Assembly: GCA_024748595.1 (NCBI GenBank)
Contig: CP072944.1
Coordinates: 1,024,001 to 1,088,000 of the forward strand
Origin: Sodalis sp. Ffu
GTDB taxonomy: Bacteria; Pseudomonadota; Gammaproteobacteria; Enterobacterales; Enterobacteriaceae
Length of the DNA: 64,000 bases
Direction of reading: 5' to 3'
Part shown: positions 21,723 to 31,139 of the stretch, piece after piece
Layout: each line of letters opens with the position of its first letter
Numbering within the stretch: the stretch's first letter is position 1
Position numbers and translations under genes: made by a program
The notes under the pieces: model-generated
Told to the model about the DNA's origin: nothing
The model's input: the letters and a program-made list of their open reading frames with translations, nothing else
Databases searched by the model: none

Positions 21723-22826
21723 TCACAGCACGTCCCGCGCCAAAGAAGTGTATTGCTGGCAAATAGTGGAAATATCATAGTCCATCAGACTGGATGGGGT
21801 GATCGCTGGCGGATGATAATAAATCGCTCTCATGGTTGCGGCCAACGAACCAATGCTCATTTCTGCTAACCCCGCTGATAATTCACCACCCAAAATTTCA
21901 ACTGGACCTCCTGGGCACCGGCTGCTGACTACCGGTGTCTGACAGATGAGCGCTTCCACTAAGACGTTACCGAAGCCTTCGCTGTCGGAACTTAAGATTA
22001 ACATACGGGCATGGTAGATATATGGATAAGGATTGGTATCGAAAGCTTTAAATAGCACACGATCGGCAATGTGCAGATCGTGTGCTAAGGATTTAAGCCG
22101 CCCCAATATAACCTCACTACCCTCACCGAGGATGACCAACGGGTCCTGGATACCGCTTTCGGCATAGGCTTTAAGAAGTCGATCTTGACGCTTATTTTTA
22201 TGAAGTCGTCCTACATGGATCAAATAATCTTGACCAGCTAAATTGCAAGGTGCCTGCGCTAGCTGTCGGATGCCGGTAAAATCAAAGGGATTGTAAATCA
22301 CCGCCGCCTGCCGCGGTGTAACGTTAAAGGCTTGCTGGATATCCTCCAGCACCCCGCGCGACACAGCGATAAGATTACGCTTTTGGTATAAATAATGAAT
22401 TTTTTGACGTTTCAACCAGCGGGAAAAGCCCTGTCGGTGCTCAAGATAGCTTATGGAAAACATGGTGTGTAAACAAAACCAAATACGATCCCGCTGTAGC
22501 ACTCGGCTACGCGACACAATACGGTCAGTTTTATGAAGATGAGAAACCACCAGATCAAAACTGCCGCCACCTTGCTGCGAGGCTAGTACTGCCTTATCTA
22601 ATGCCCGTGCACGACGTGCCAATTCCGTCAATTTTCGCCAAGGCGTTCGCGCATAGTCAGCGACTATTTTATATTCTACATCTTTCGGCAAGGCGTAGTC
22701 GCAAACGCTACGTAGTGAAAATATCAACACCTGATGCCGCTGCGACAATAGTCCTTGAGCCAACGTTAACAGAACTTTCTCTGCTCCCCCTCCAGGTAAA
22801 CCATCAATTATCATCAATATACGCAT
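21723..22826 (-). CDS. wabH: WabH-like LPS core glycosyltransferase (GT4)
   Basis: The 367-residue GT-B fold glycosyltransferase resembles Klebsiella/Serratia WabH, which adds GlcNAc to the outer-core galacturonic acid. N-terminal motif: MRILMIIDGLPGGGAEKVLL (glycine-rich acceptor loop). Donor half: VIYNPFD at about 180, HVGRLHKNKRQDRLLKAY, then the GT4 signature SSDSEGFGNVLVEALICQTP (about 285-303) with the two glutamates spaced as E-x7-E, followed by VVSSRCPGGPVEIL. The gene is divergent from the WabN-like deacetylase at 23008. In Klebsiella, WabN removes the acetyl group from the GlcNAc that WabH adds, so the pair makes sense together. The acceptor and sugar identity are inferred from that similarity. 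Confidence 0.8.
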   Translation of the reverse strand: MRILMIIDGLPGGGAEKVLLTLAQGLLSQRHQVLIFSLRSVCDYALPKDVEYKIVADYARTPWRKLTELARRARALDKAVLASQQGGGSFDLVVSHLHKTDRIVSRSRVLQRDRIWFCLHTMFSISYLEHRQGFSRWLKRQKIHYLYQKRNLIAVSRGVLEDIQQAFNVTPRQAAVIYNPFDFTGIRQLAQAPCNLAGQDYLIHVGRLHKNKRQDRLLKAYAESGIQDPLVILGEGSEVILGRLKSLAHDLHIADRVLFKAFDTNPYPYIYHARMLILSSDSEGFGNVLVEALICQTPVVSSRCPGGPVEILGGELSAGLAEMSIGSLAATMRAIYYHPPAITPSSLMDYDISTICQQYTSLARDVL

Positions 22827-23007
22827 GCTCTATTTCTACTATGATACCGCATTACTCAGGCCTATTTAGCTCTTTATTTTACCCTAAGGCAGGAGAAAAA
22901 TCCTGCTGGATTTCATCACAAAATGCTTGATCTCACTCTAAATCTTTAATGATCCAGAGATCATGCTCTAGTAAACAAGTTCACGCTGTTAACCACGGTT
23001 ACATAAC

Positions 23008-24012
23008 ATGGATTCTCCAAGTAAGTTCAGTATGAATATACCTGCATTTATTATTACTATAGACACAGAAGGCGATAATCTCTGGCAAAATTACTGGCAT
23101 ATTGCCACTAAAAATGCTCGTTTTTTACCTCGTTTTCAGACGTTGTGTGAAAAATACCACTTTAAACCTGTCTATCTTACCAACTATGAAATGGCGATAG
23201 ACCACGCTTTTATCGATTTCGCCCGCGACGCCATCGCGCGCGGGAAGGCAGAAGTAGGAATGCATCTGCACGCATGGAACAGCCCGCCCGTCTATAATCT
23301 CACCGGAGATGACTGGCGCTACCAGCCCTATCTAATCGAATATCCCGATGTGGTTATGAATGAAAAAGTAACATTTATGACCCAATTACTGGAAGAAACA
23401 TTCCAGGTTAAGATAGTTAGCCATCGTGCCGGCCGCTGGGCATTCGACGAGCGCTACGCTGCGCTACTTGTCACTCTGGGTTATCAAGTAGACTGCTCGG
23501 TTACTCCACTAGTAAACTGGCATCATGCAATGGGAGTGCTTCAAGGCACCGGGGGTACTGATTACCGTCGCTTTCCGGATCACCCCTATTTCATTAATCC
23601 AACTGATATTTCGCGACCGGGCCCTTCTCCTTTGCTAGAAGTACCGATGACGACTCGTTACAAGCATGCGCCTTGGATCAATAGTATCAGCCAACTTTAC
23701 AACCGCTTCCTCAACAAACGGCGCAGTCCATCAGTACACTGGCTACGGCCTACCGGTGACAACGCTGGGCTAATGTGTCGAATTGCGGCACAGAGCCTGG
23801 CGGCAGGGAGCGATTATGTGGAGTTTATGCTACATTCTTCCGAATGTATGCCTGGCGGCAGTCCAACCTTCAAAGACCAAGCTGCCATTGAACAACTTTA
23901 TAGAGATTTAGAACAACTATTAGAGTGGCTCCAAAGCCGAGTAGTAGGCATGACATTAGCGGAATATTATCAGCGTCGCATGACGCTGACCGAATTTAAT
24001 AACTCAATTTAG
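23008..24012 (+). CDS. wabN: WabN-like polysaccharide deacetylase
   Basis: A 334-residue NodB-like carbohydrate esterase. The metal site is recognisable as the catalytic/metal Asp in FIITIDTEGDN (about 14-24) and the HxH of GMHLHAWN. The conserved Arg region is VSHRAGRWAFDERY. The C-terminal FMLHSSECMPGGSPTF supplies a late His. Its likely role is removing N-acetyl from core GlcNAc after WabH. A second in-frame ATG at 23032 (MNIPAFIIT) could be the true start; neither has a strong ribosome-binding site. The stop overlaps the 3' end of the convergent waaL by 17 bp. The specific substrate is inferred from the WabH neighbour. Confidence 0.75.
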   Translation: MDSPSKFSMNIPAFIITIDTEGDNLWQNYWHIATKNARFLPRFQTLCEKYHFKPVYLTNYEMAIDHAFIDFARDAIARGKAEVGMHLHAWNSPPVYNLTGDDWRYQPYLIEYPDVVMNEKVTFMTQLLEETFQVKIVSHRAGRWAFDERYAALLVTLGYQVDCSVTPLVNWHHAMGVLQGTGGTDYRRFPDHPYFINPTDISRPGPSPLLEVPMTTRYKHAPWINSISQLYNRFLNKRRSPSVHWLRPTGDNAGLMCRIAAQSLAAGSDYVEFMLHSSECMPGGSPTFKDQAAIEQLYRDLEQLLEWLQSRVVGMTLAEYYQRRMTLTEFNNSI

Positions 24013-25195
24013 CATCTCCGTCGTCAGACAGCGATGTTGGCAATGTCAAAACCACTGCAAGCGGGAACCAAAACATCTCCCAACAAATCTCAGGGTTGCT
24101 GATTATAAACATTCCCTGTGTAACATAAAAAACAGACGTGAACAGGAATAACGCACTTTCAAGACCTTGTTTATGATCTAGCTGTCGTTTAGCCATCAAC
24201 ATACCGTACAATATCAGCAATGTAAGCAACAATAGTCCAACTATACCGCCTTTCAGCAACGAGGCCAAATAGAGGCTATGGGTAGTAGTAATAAGATCGC
24301 CCAATTTATTGATAAATGATAGCTCTTTATCAAGTCCCCAACCGAATACAGGTTTTTGCACCACAAGCTCTAAAGAATGCCGCCAAATACCGAAACGTAT
24401 AAAGCTCTGCTGATAACCGCTCTCTATACGCAGTAAAAAAATATCGCCAAAGCGAGTCATTAATAGTAAAGCCAGCAGCACCAACACAACGAACGTCATA
24501 ATTAGAAGATAACGCTGCTTCATCGCAGGCTGAAACAAAAACAGCACCGCTAAGGCGCATGATAGCGCCAGCAACGGTCCGCGGCTCTGGGTAAATAATA
24601 TAGCCAATAATAAAACCACCACCGGCAAATATAACCAACCATAACCGGTCTGACGGATCATGATCAGATATAGAAAAATACCTAAACTGAAATACCCCGC
24701 AAGATCGATAACATTTTCAGGCGCGCCAAAAAAGCCCTTCTCCATCCGGTTAGTCAGCAAAGTTTGCTTATCCACGAACCAGAAGGTAAGTAACACCAAC
24801 ACTGTAATTCCAGCGGCGACAGCCCCTAATGCTATCATTCTGCGGCCTTGCAAGCTAATAAGCCGAAACATCAGAATAAACAGCAACAAATAGAGGGAAT
24901 GCATGATATAGGAGATCAGGCTACGGAGAAGATAGCCAGACCACAACGTGGTCAAACAAAAATAGCCCAGCATCAACGCCGCCAAGACTAACCCCGTATT
25001 AAACCGATAATCGTCAAACAGCTGATGACGTAACGTAGAGTCACCAACCAGCATAAACAACATGCACAATAAAGATAGATGAAAAAGATTATTGACCCGA
25101 GTATAACCGCAAAAAATAGCACTCAAAAAAAGAAATAACGGAAAAAAAACGTGAAAACCTTTTCCAGCGTAACCGATAATCTTAGAAAGCATCAT
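23996..25195 (-). CDS. waaL: O-antigen ligase WaaL
   Basis: The 399-residue inner-membrane protein has about 10-12 hydrophobic segments. It carries Wzy_C/WaaL family hallmarks: FTQSRGPLLALS (about 201-212), FGWGLDKEL, and the periplasmic motif THSLYLASLLKGGIVG with His306. WaaL transfers undecaprenyl-linked O-antigen, or another polymer, to lipid A-core in the periplasm. Its start overlaps the stop of the upstream WaaZ-like gene by 14 nt, suggesting translational coupling. No frameshift is present. No O-antigen polymerase or export genes occur in the window, so its substrate is unknown; an intact ligase is notable in a reduced symbiont. Confidence 0.85.
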   Translation of the reverse strand: MMLSKIIGYAGKGFHVFFPLFLFLSAIFCGYTRVNNLFHLSLLCMLFMLVGDSTLRHQLFDDYRFNTGLVLAALMLGYFCLTTLWSGYLLRSLISYIMHSLYLLLFILMFRLISLQGRRMIALGAVAAGITVLVLLTFWFVDKQTLLTNRMEKGFFGAPENVIDLAGYFSLGIFLYLIMIRQTGYGWLYLPVVVLLLAILFTQSRGPLLALSCALAVLFLFQPAMKQRYLLIMTFVVLVLLALLLMTRFGDIFLLRIESGYQQSFIRFGIWRHSLELVVQKPVFGWGLDKELSFINKLGDLITTTHSLYLASLLKGGIVGLLLLTLLILYGMLMAKRQLDHKQGLESALFLFTSVFYVTQGMFIISNPEICWEMFWFPLAVVLTLPTSLSDDGDAKLSY

Positions 25196-26081
25196 GGTAA
25201 CTTACCTTTTCGATAATTAAATGGCTTAACGCACTATTCAACGATAAGTTTTTAACTTCAACTCCTTGTTTCTGCAAAACGCAACTGGCCAGGGTAAAAG
25301 CTGGAATAATTAATTTTTCAAAATGTTTTACCAAAAAAGAGGGTAATTTATCCTGCTCAGTTTCATAAAAGCGCGGCTGATTGAAATCATTCAGATCCAA
25401 ACCAGCTATATAAAGGCGTTTAAACCCCAGAAATAGCAGAATTTGCAAGGCCCAATACACCACCGTCCCTGCATCAAACACACCACCGCAAATATCGGTC
25501 GTAAAGGCGATATCAGAATTGTAGGAACTGAAATAAATATGAGGATCCTGACTGAAGCGCCGCGCCACTTCATTGCTCGGCACTTTCGGTTGAAAGATAC
25601 GATAGCAAGCATCTTCAATCAGTGCCAAACGACAACGAACAGTCAATAACGTGAAACGATCAATGATACGAGCGATGCCGTGTAGGGTAGTAAACAGCGT
25701 TAACCCAGGATCTGAAATAATTGCTTTCAATATATGGGGGCGGCACTCGATAAAGTTCATATCGACAATGATATACAGCTGAAAAATCAACCGATCTTTT
25801 AGTACATAGGCACCATTGAGACCAAACACCGTCATTTTTGGCATGTGGGAAAAATCCATTTGGTTGATGGAAGGTCCGGTGGCGGTAATTAGCGCATCAC
25901 CACTAAAACAATTGCGCCACGCCGCCAACGGTATCAATGGTACCGGTTCGCCCTTATAGTTTAAATGACTAATTTCACCGCCTGGTGCACGAGTGATACG
26001 GCAAAAAGGCCAAAGATTTTCATTGTGCCGATAAGCTCGTAGGTGAGTATAACGATAAATTTGCTTGAAAAATGTATTCAT
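25182..26081 (-). CDS. waaZ: WaaZ-like LPS core biosynthesis protein
   Basis: The 299-residue cytosolic protein has the nucleotide-binding GPS-type motif ITATGPSINQMDF (about 64-76), FGLNGAYVLKD, and the C-terminal block IAGLDLNDFNQPRFYETE. This layout matches the RfaZ/WaaZ family, where the E. coli protein shows SGPTSQ, VNGSAQYLL and SGLDLTGS...RFYDE at the same places. WaaZ is required for a third Kdo residue on the inner core in some E. coli strains. The gene overlaps waaL downstream and lies beyond a broken gene and waaC upstream. The family is fairly secure; the exact reaction here is inference. Confidence 0.65.
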   Translation of the reverse strand: MNTFFKQIYRYTHLRAYRHNENLWPFCRITRAPGGEISHLNYKGEPVPLIPLAAWRNCFSGDALITATGPSINQMDFSHMPKMTVFGLNGAYVLKDRLIFQLYIIVDMNFIECRPHILKAIISDPGLTLFTTLHGIARIIDRFTLLTVRCRLALIEDACYRIFQPKVPSNEVARRFSQDPHIYFSSYNSDIAFTTDICGGVFDAGTVVYWALQILLFLGFKRLYIAGLDLNDFNQPRFYETEQDKLPSFLVKHFEKLIIPAFTLASCVLQKQGVEVKNLSLNSALSHLIIEKVSYHDAF

Positions 26082-26660
26082 CTCTCAGTTCTGAGCCGTG
26101 ATGGTTGGTTTCGTAGTAAACAAACATTAATAGTCATGATTGCAGGAAGATTAGTCAAGTACGGCCTATATCTTCCTACATGCGAGACAGTTGCGAAAGC
26201 TGAAAATATTGACCTTATACTTCGGTGACAAAACATAGAGCTCCATCGCTGTACAAATAAAATGATATAATACTGCAAAGCCGAAGAACGATTGAAAAAT
26301 ACCATTAGACTTATTATTAACGCTTTATTTAAAGGGCATTGCTCTCTGACATGACACGGACCAGCAAAGAAGAAGACAGGTACCTGCATAGAGTCCGGTG
26401 GATATAGACATTGCCTGAATCTGAAGCAATATAACAGTCCATACAGCGTATAGTATGGGGGATTTTCCCAAAAAATAGCAGGACGATCAAGCTGATGATG
26501 TCCATGCTGAATCCAGCTCGCTGATAAAGGCAACCTTGTTTACTAGCGGCACAAAAAATATATAAACACATCTCCCACAACGAGGAATGCAAATTTTTGA
26601 CCTTAGTGCCAGTAAAAATACTAATCCCAATATTGATATGAGTAAAACAAGTGTCCAGTT
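26082..26660. other. Eroded gap in the LPS island
   Basis: No gene is recognised upstream of the WaaZ-like gene. Short open stretches on both strands lack homology. It probably represents lost core-LPS genes between waaZ and waaC, but I can identify none. Confidence 0.4.
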
Positions 26661-27160
26661 TTAGCTACAGCACCGGGTGGCTGCCCAATGGTGAAGTATA
26701 GTGTTTAGGTTGGTTGCGCCAACGTTCAACCAAACCGCTGACGGTAAAATAAAAGAGGACATGATACCAACGAACGGTATAGATGCTAAGATACTGCTTA
26801 TTTCAGGCGTTGCACAAAGCAACGAAAAACAAATTGCTATTATTGGAATACAGAAAATAAATATAACCATAACGATTCATTACACAAAAACTCAGGCAAT
26901 TTTTGCTGAGCAAACTCTGTTTATAGTCTTTATAATACAGACACCACGCCAGGGTATCATCCTGAATCACCAACAGCTGCATCATCAACTGAGTAAAGCA
27001 TTTGCTTGTCCTAAGCTGGCGTAGCAGCATGGTGTATTGATGAAATACTTAATTTAGCGGTCTGAATTACTAAATTATTAACAAATGGCCGCTGAAAAAA
27101 CTCAAACAACAATGTCAGCGGCAACAGGAACAGGAGAAGAAAGATAAGCAGATAATTCAT
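26661..27160 (-). pseudogene. Broken gene downstream of waaC
   Basis: An ATG at 27160, 12 nt before the waaC stop codon ends, opens MNYLLIFLLLFLLPLTLLFE (a hydrophobic N-terminus) and runs about 50 codons to a TAG. Beyond it, gene-like translation resumes in shifting frames: DKQMLYSVDDAAVGDSG, then CLYYKDYKQSLLSKNCL. The operon-like position after waaC and the broken frames indicate a recently inactivated LPS-island gene. I cannot assign the family. Confidence 0.5.
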
Positions 27161-27172
27161 AGCAGACTATCC

Positions 27173-28141
27173 CTATTTACTGAGGGCCAACAACCCTTCA
27201 AACGCCTGCCAAACGCGATCCACCGTCAAACTCTCCATGGTCCCCTCCTTGGAGCGTAATGCTTGTTGGTTGCGGCCATAGCCGCCGATCAAACCAGGAT
27301 CAGTAGGACCATACAACGTCAAATTGGGACGGTCAAGAGCAGCAGCCAGATGGCTGAGACCCGTATCCACTGATATCACAGCCGTCGCACTGGCTAGCTG
27401 TTCAGCTACCTGAGCCAAAGTCAGCCGCGGAAGTACCTCTGCACGACTGCATCCTTCCGCCATCCACTGAGCACGACGCTGCTCATGCCTTGCACCCCAA
27501 GGCAACTTAATTTGATAACCAGCATCGCTGGCACGCTGAATTAGTATGCGCCAGTAGGATCCTGGCCACTGTTTGCCGACACGGGCCGTAGAATGCAGAA
27601 ACAACAAATAGGGGACGGGACACAGTTGAGGCTTAAAATGACTAGCAATAGCGTAATTGCCTGGACTGGAAGGCAATGGATAACCCAAACTGGCAGAAAA
27701 TAGCTGCCGGATTCGTTCGATGGCATGCTGCTGTTTGCTAACCTCATGCCGCTGATTGTAGAACCAACTAGCAAAAGGTTCACGAGCGCTTTTACAATCC
27801 ATACCATGTTTTTCTCCGCGTGCAATGCGGGTCACCAAAACAGCGCTTTTCATCAACCCTTGCGCATCGATCACAGCATCGTAATGGTGGTGTCGCAACT
27901 GACGTTTAAAGTCATAGTACTCCTGCCAAGCAGTAAAACAAAACCAGTTGTTACGCCATCGGCGGATAGCTACCGGGATCACTCGGCTACACGCCTGATG
28001 CCAGGTTGCTATCTGGATAAAATTTTCCTCCACCACCCAGTCGAAACTGATACCAGGCAGCATGCATACTGCATCAGTAAGAGACGGTAAGGTATGAAGC
28101 ACGTCACCTATCGAAGACATTTTCACGATCAGGACCTGCAT
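27173..28141 (-). CDS. waaC: LPS heptosyltransferase I
   Basis: Adds the first L-glycero-D-manno-heptose to Kdo2-lipid A. The 322-residue GT9 protein (E. coli 319) is complete, with N-terminal MQVLIVKMSSIGDVLHTLPS, DWVVEENFIQI, DAVIDAQGLMKSA, the donor-side SVDTGLSHLAAALDRPNLTLYGPTDPGLIGG, and QQHAIERIRQLFSASLGY. Asp13 of SSIGDVLH and the donor-binding VDTGLSHL motif are intact. It is 10 nt downstream of waaF in the hldD-waaF-waaC order typical of Enterobacterales. The next gene downstream is broken. Confidence 0.97.
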   Translation of the reverse strand: MQVLIVKMSSIGDVLHTLPSLTDAVCMLPGISFDWVVEENFIQIATWHQACSRVIPVAIRRWRNNWFCFTAWQEYYDFKRQLRHHHYDAVIDAQGLMKSAVLVTRIARGEKHGMDCKSAREPFASWFYNQRHEVSKQQHAIERIRQLFSASLGYPLPSSPGNYAIASHFKPQLCPVPYLLFLHSTARVGKQWPGSYWRILIQRASDAGYQIKLPWGARHEQRRAQWMAEGCSRAEVLPRLTLAQVAEQLASATAVISVDTGLSHLAAALDRPNLTLYGPTDPGLIGGYGRNQQALRSKEGTMESLTVDRVWQAFEGLLALSK

Positions 28142-28151
28142 TAATAATCTC

Positions 28152-29189
28152 CTATCGGATGATAAGTAATTCTTCTAATTCTTTTAAAACTTGAGCAGGT
28201 TCAATATCGATAAGACTTTGATGGTAGCCCTGTTTAGCATCACCTTTTCGTATTTTATAGTAACCACTGATGAGACGGATCGCTTTTGCTTGATGGAAAA
28301 GCGGCGGCGTAAAATTAGGGCTACTCGGACCATACAGCACCACCAGCGGACGCTTCAGCGCACTAGCCACATGCATCAATCCAGAGTCATTACTTACGAT
28401 TCCTTTACAGGCTGCGATAAGCAATATAGCTTGATCCAGAGATGTCCCGCCTGCCAGATTATAACAGTGGGCACGCAAATCCACCGGCAGAGAACTACCA
28501 ATAGCCTCGCCAGCTTCGTGATCCTTAGCTGAGCCAAACAGTGCGATCTGATAGCCACGGCTGATAAGCTTCCTCGCCAACGTCGCATAGTGATAACACG
28601 GCCAGCGCTTGGCTGGACCAAATTCAGAACCTGGACAAAAACCGATAAATGGACGTTCACTACGGAGGGAAAATGCCGTTAACATGGCATTAATTTCCTG
28701 TGCCTGGACCGCCAAGCTAGGCCAAGGCACCTGAGATAGATCGGCGGCATTACGCATCGTTTGACGCTCAAAAGCGAGAGCGGCGTAGCCTTGTACCATT
28801 AGCGGAAAAGCTCTTTTATCCAGTATACGGATATCATTGAGCAGACCATAGCGCATTTCGCCTCGCCAACCAGTACGCTGTGGAATCCTGGCAAAAAATG
28901 GCACCAGTGCCGATTTAAATGAATTAGGCAATATCAGCGCCTGTTGGTAGCCGCTATGCAATAATGATCGTCCCAGATAGCGGCGCTCCCTCAGTGCCAG
29001 AGTGCCGTGTCCAAACGGCATCACTAACCCTTGGCTGACTTCCGGCATACGATTGAGCAAAGGATGGCACCACGCCGGTGCCATAACATCGATTTGCGCA
29101 TTGGGATGGATCTTTACAAGCAGGCGATACAAACTATGAGACATCATCATATCACCAACCCAAGATGGTCCGATCACCAATATTTTCAT
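28152..29189 (-). CDS. waaF: LPS heptosyltransferase II
   Basis: Adds the second inner-core heptose. The 345-residue GT9 protein has MKILVIGPSWVGDMMMSHSL, PNSFKSALVPFFARIPQRTG, GFCPGSEFGPAKRWP, and the donor motif SNDSGLMHVASALKRPLVVLYG followed by PSSPNFTPPL. Length is close to E. coli (348). The gene sits between hldD (28 nt upstream) and waaC (10 nt downstream) and is presumably co-transcribed from a promoter before hldD. No defects are visible. Confidence 0.97.
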   Translation of the reverse strand: MKILVIGPSWVGDMMMSHSLYRLLVKIHPNAQIDVMAPAWCHPLLNRMPEVSQGLVMPFGHGTLALRERRYLGRSLLHSGYQQALILPNSFKSALVPFFARIPQRTGWRGEMRYGLLNDIRILDKRAFPLMVQGYAALAFERQTMRNAADLSQVPWPSLAVQAQEINAMLTAFSLRSERPFIGFCPGSEFGPAKRWPCYHYATLARKLISRGYQIALFGSAKDHEAGEAIGSSLPVDLRAHCYNLAGGTSLDQAILLIAACKGIVSNDSGLMHVASALKRPLVVLYGPSSPNFTPPLFHQAKAIRLISGYYKIRKGDAKQGYHQSLIDIEPAQVLKELEELLIIR

Positions 29190-29217
29190 ACACCGCTCTC
29201 TTTCCTTAGCCGTAATA

Positions 29218-30150
29218 TTAATGATTGTAGTTCAGCCAGCTTAAGTATTCCGCTATCCCTTTCGCGACAGTTTTAAACGATTTATCGTAACCTGCAATGC
29301 GCAGCTTGGTTAAATCAGCTTGAGTAAAGACTTGATAACGTCCTTTCAATTTTTTAGGAAAAGGGATATACTGCAACTCATCTTTTTTATGAAAATCCAA
29401 AACTGCGTCAGCGACTGCCTGGAAAGATTCCGACCGACCAGTACCACAATTAAAAATGCCTGAAATATTATTTTTCCAAGCCCAAAGATTAACCACAGCT
29501 ACATCGCTGACATAGACAAAATCGCGTTTAAAGCCTTCGCTGCCAATAAACAATTTTGGATTTTCGTTATTAACGATCTGATTATTTAAATGGAACGCCA
29601 CACTCGCCATACTACCTTTATGGCCTTCACGGGGACCATAAACATTAAAATAACGAAAACCACAGATTTGTGATTCAGCCCTAGAAAACAAAGAACGCAC
29701 ATACTGATCAAACAAAAATTTAGAATAGCCGTAAACATTCAGCGGCTGTTCATACTGGCGATCTTCAATAAAGTTTCTTCTATGTCCGCCATAAATAGAA
29801 GCAGAAGAAGCATACAAAAACGGTATGGCGCGCTCCAGGCAATAATGCAACAGCTTTTTGGAGTACTGGTAATTGTTTTTCATTATGTATTTGCCATCCC
29901 ATTCAGTAGTAGACGAGCAGGCACCTTCATGAAAAACCACATCGATCTCTCCAAAATTATCACCTACATCTATACTAGCAATAAAATCCTCTTTATCCAT
30001 ATAATCAGCGACGTTCAGATCCACCAAATTCGCATATTTAGCGCCATTTTTTAAATTATCTACTACCAAAATATCGTTGCACCCAATCTGATTCAATGCT
30101 TGAACAATATTACTACCGATAAAACCAGCCCCACCAGTAACAACAACCAT
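29218..30150 (-). CDS. hldD: ADP-L-glycero-D-manno-heptose 6-epimerase
   Basis: Makes the heptose donor used by WaaC and WaaF. At 310 residues it is the E. coli length. It has a Rossmann NADP-binding [12 protein letters not shown] (5-16), [18 protein letters not shown], the YxxxK catalytic pair in [13 protein letters not shown] (Tyr and Lys four apart), [20 protein letters not shown], and C-terminal [16 protein letters not shown]. It is first in the hldD-waaF-waaC operon. The kbl/tdh genes that sit between yibQ and hldD in E. coli are gone. Confidence 0.97.
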   Translation of the reverse strand: MVVVTGGAGFIGSNIVQALNQIGCNDILVVDNLKNGAKYANLVDLNVADYMDKEDFIASIDVGDNFGEIDVVFHEGACSSTTEWDGKYIMKNNYQYSKKLLHYCLERAIPFLYASSASIYGGHRRNFIEDRQYEQPLNVYGYSKFLFDQYVRSLFSRAESQICGFRYFNVYGPREGHKGSMASVAFHLNNQIVNNENPKLFIGSEGFKRDFVYVSDVAVVNLWAWKNNISGIFNCGTGRSESFQAVADAVLDFHKKDELQYIPFPKKLKGRYQVFTQADLTKLRIAGYDKSFKTVAKGIAEYLSWLNYNH

Positions 30151-31139
30151 AGGTTAACCTTACTGAGATCGATAGAGTCAAAATAACTCAACTCTTGATA
30201 ATGTTTTTATCATAACATTTCCTCTTTAGGCTTTATATTTCCTAGAGGACTGCAATCCCCGAGACTCCATTAATAAAATCGCTTGTTCATCACTAAAATA
30301 GCATACCTTATCTACTGTTGTATTTTTGCAATATAAAATAACAAAGGGTATCATGGAATTATAGATCTTTTTGCCATTATTACGCTAAGGGCAAATTAGT
30401 ATGAAATTTATTTATTGCAGCAGAATAAATGACGATGTACCGAAAGGCGCTTTAATAAAGCACGTACTATCAAGTTCTTAACTGGATTATAATCAGTTTA
30501 AATCTACAATTAACGTGAACCACAAAGATCCTTCTCTCTATGCCAGAGGCAATTCAGTTTAATTTATTGAGTATTTTCTAGCAGAAGTTAGCATAACGTA
30601 TATTTATCATTATACAGAGTTTTTGTAGAATCACCAAACAGATTTAAGTCCCGCTTCCTAAATATAAGCATCTACCGACAAAATAATTACTGAGATAATA
30701 ATGCGTTAATATTACACAATTTAGAATATACAAAATCAAGTAAATAATAATATGAAAGTCATTCTGTTTTAACAGAATGACTTTCATTACGCACTATGGG
30801 AAGATTCCACGTATCTATAACAATCTCCTGCACACCGCAACGACTCCAAGTTGCTTGAAAACTGCAAAAACATGCCTGCGATTTTCTTGGCCGTTTGGAT
30901 CACAACGACTATTTACACTGAGTAACAAATAGCACCAGAACAGGCAATAAAACTTAGTTACTAAGTCTCTGATAACTGTGGATATAAGCAACTGATGATG
31001 ACAGAAAATTGCTGCGATCGATACGCTTGGACAGTGTTAGCACTCTGTTATAGTGCAATATCCCATTTTACCATCATCATGCGTTTCTAACCAAAAGTAA
31101 TTATCCAACAATATATTAAAACTAATATATGTTATTTTA
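30151..31139. other. Eroded gap between yibQ and hldD
   Basis: In E. coli kbl and tdh occupy this place; I recognise no trace of either. The gap holds the hldD promoter region (not clearly definable) and one perfect 16-bp inverted repeat at 30753-30786, listed separately. The rest is AT-rich with stops in all frames. Confidence 0.5.
30753..30786. terminator. Perfect 16-bp hairpin
   Basis: TGAAAGTCATTCTGTT and AACAGAATGACTTTCA are exact complements separated by TT. The structure could be a bidirectional terminator left from a lost gene, though no long T run follows on either side. It is strikingly intact compared with the surrounding decayed sequence. Confidence 0.5.
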
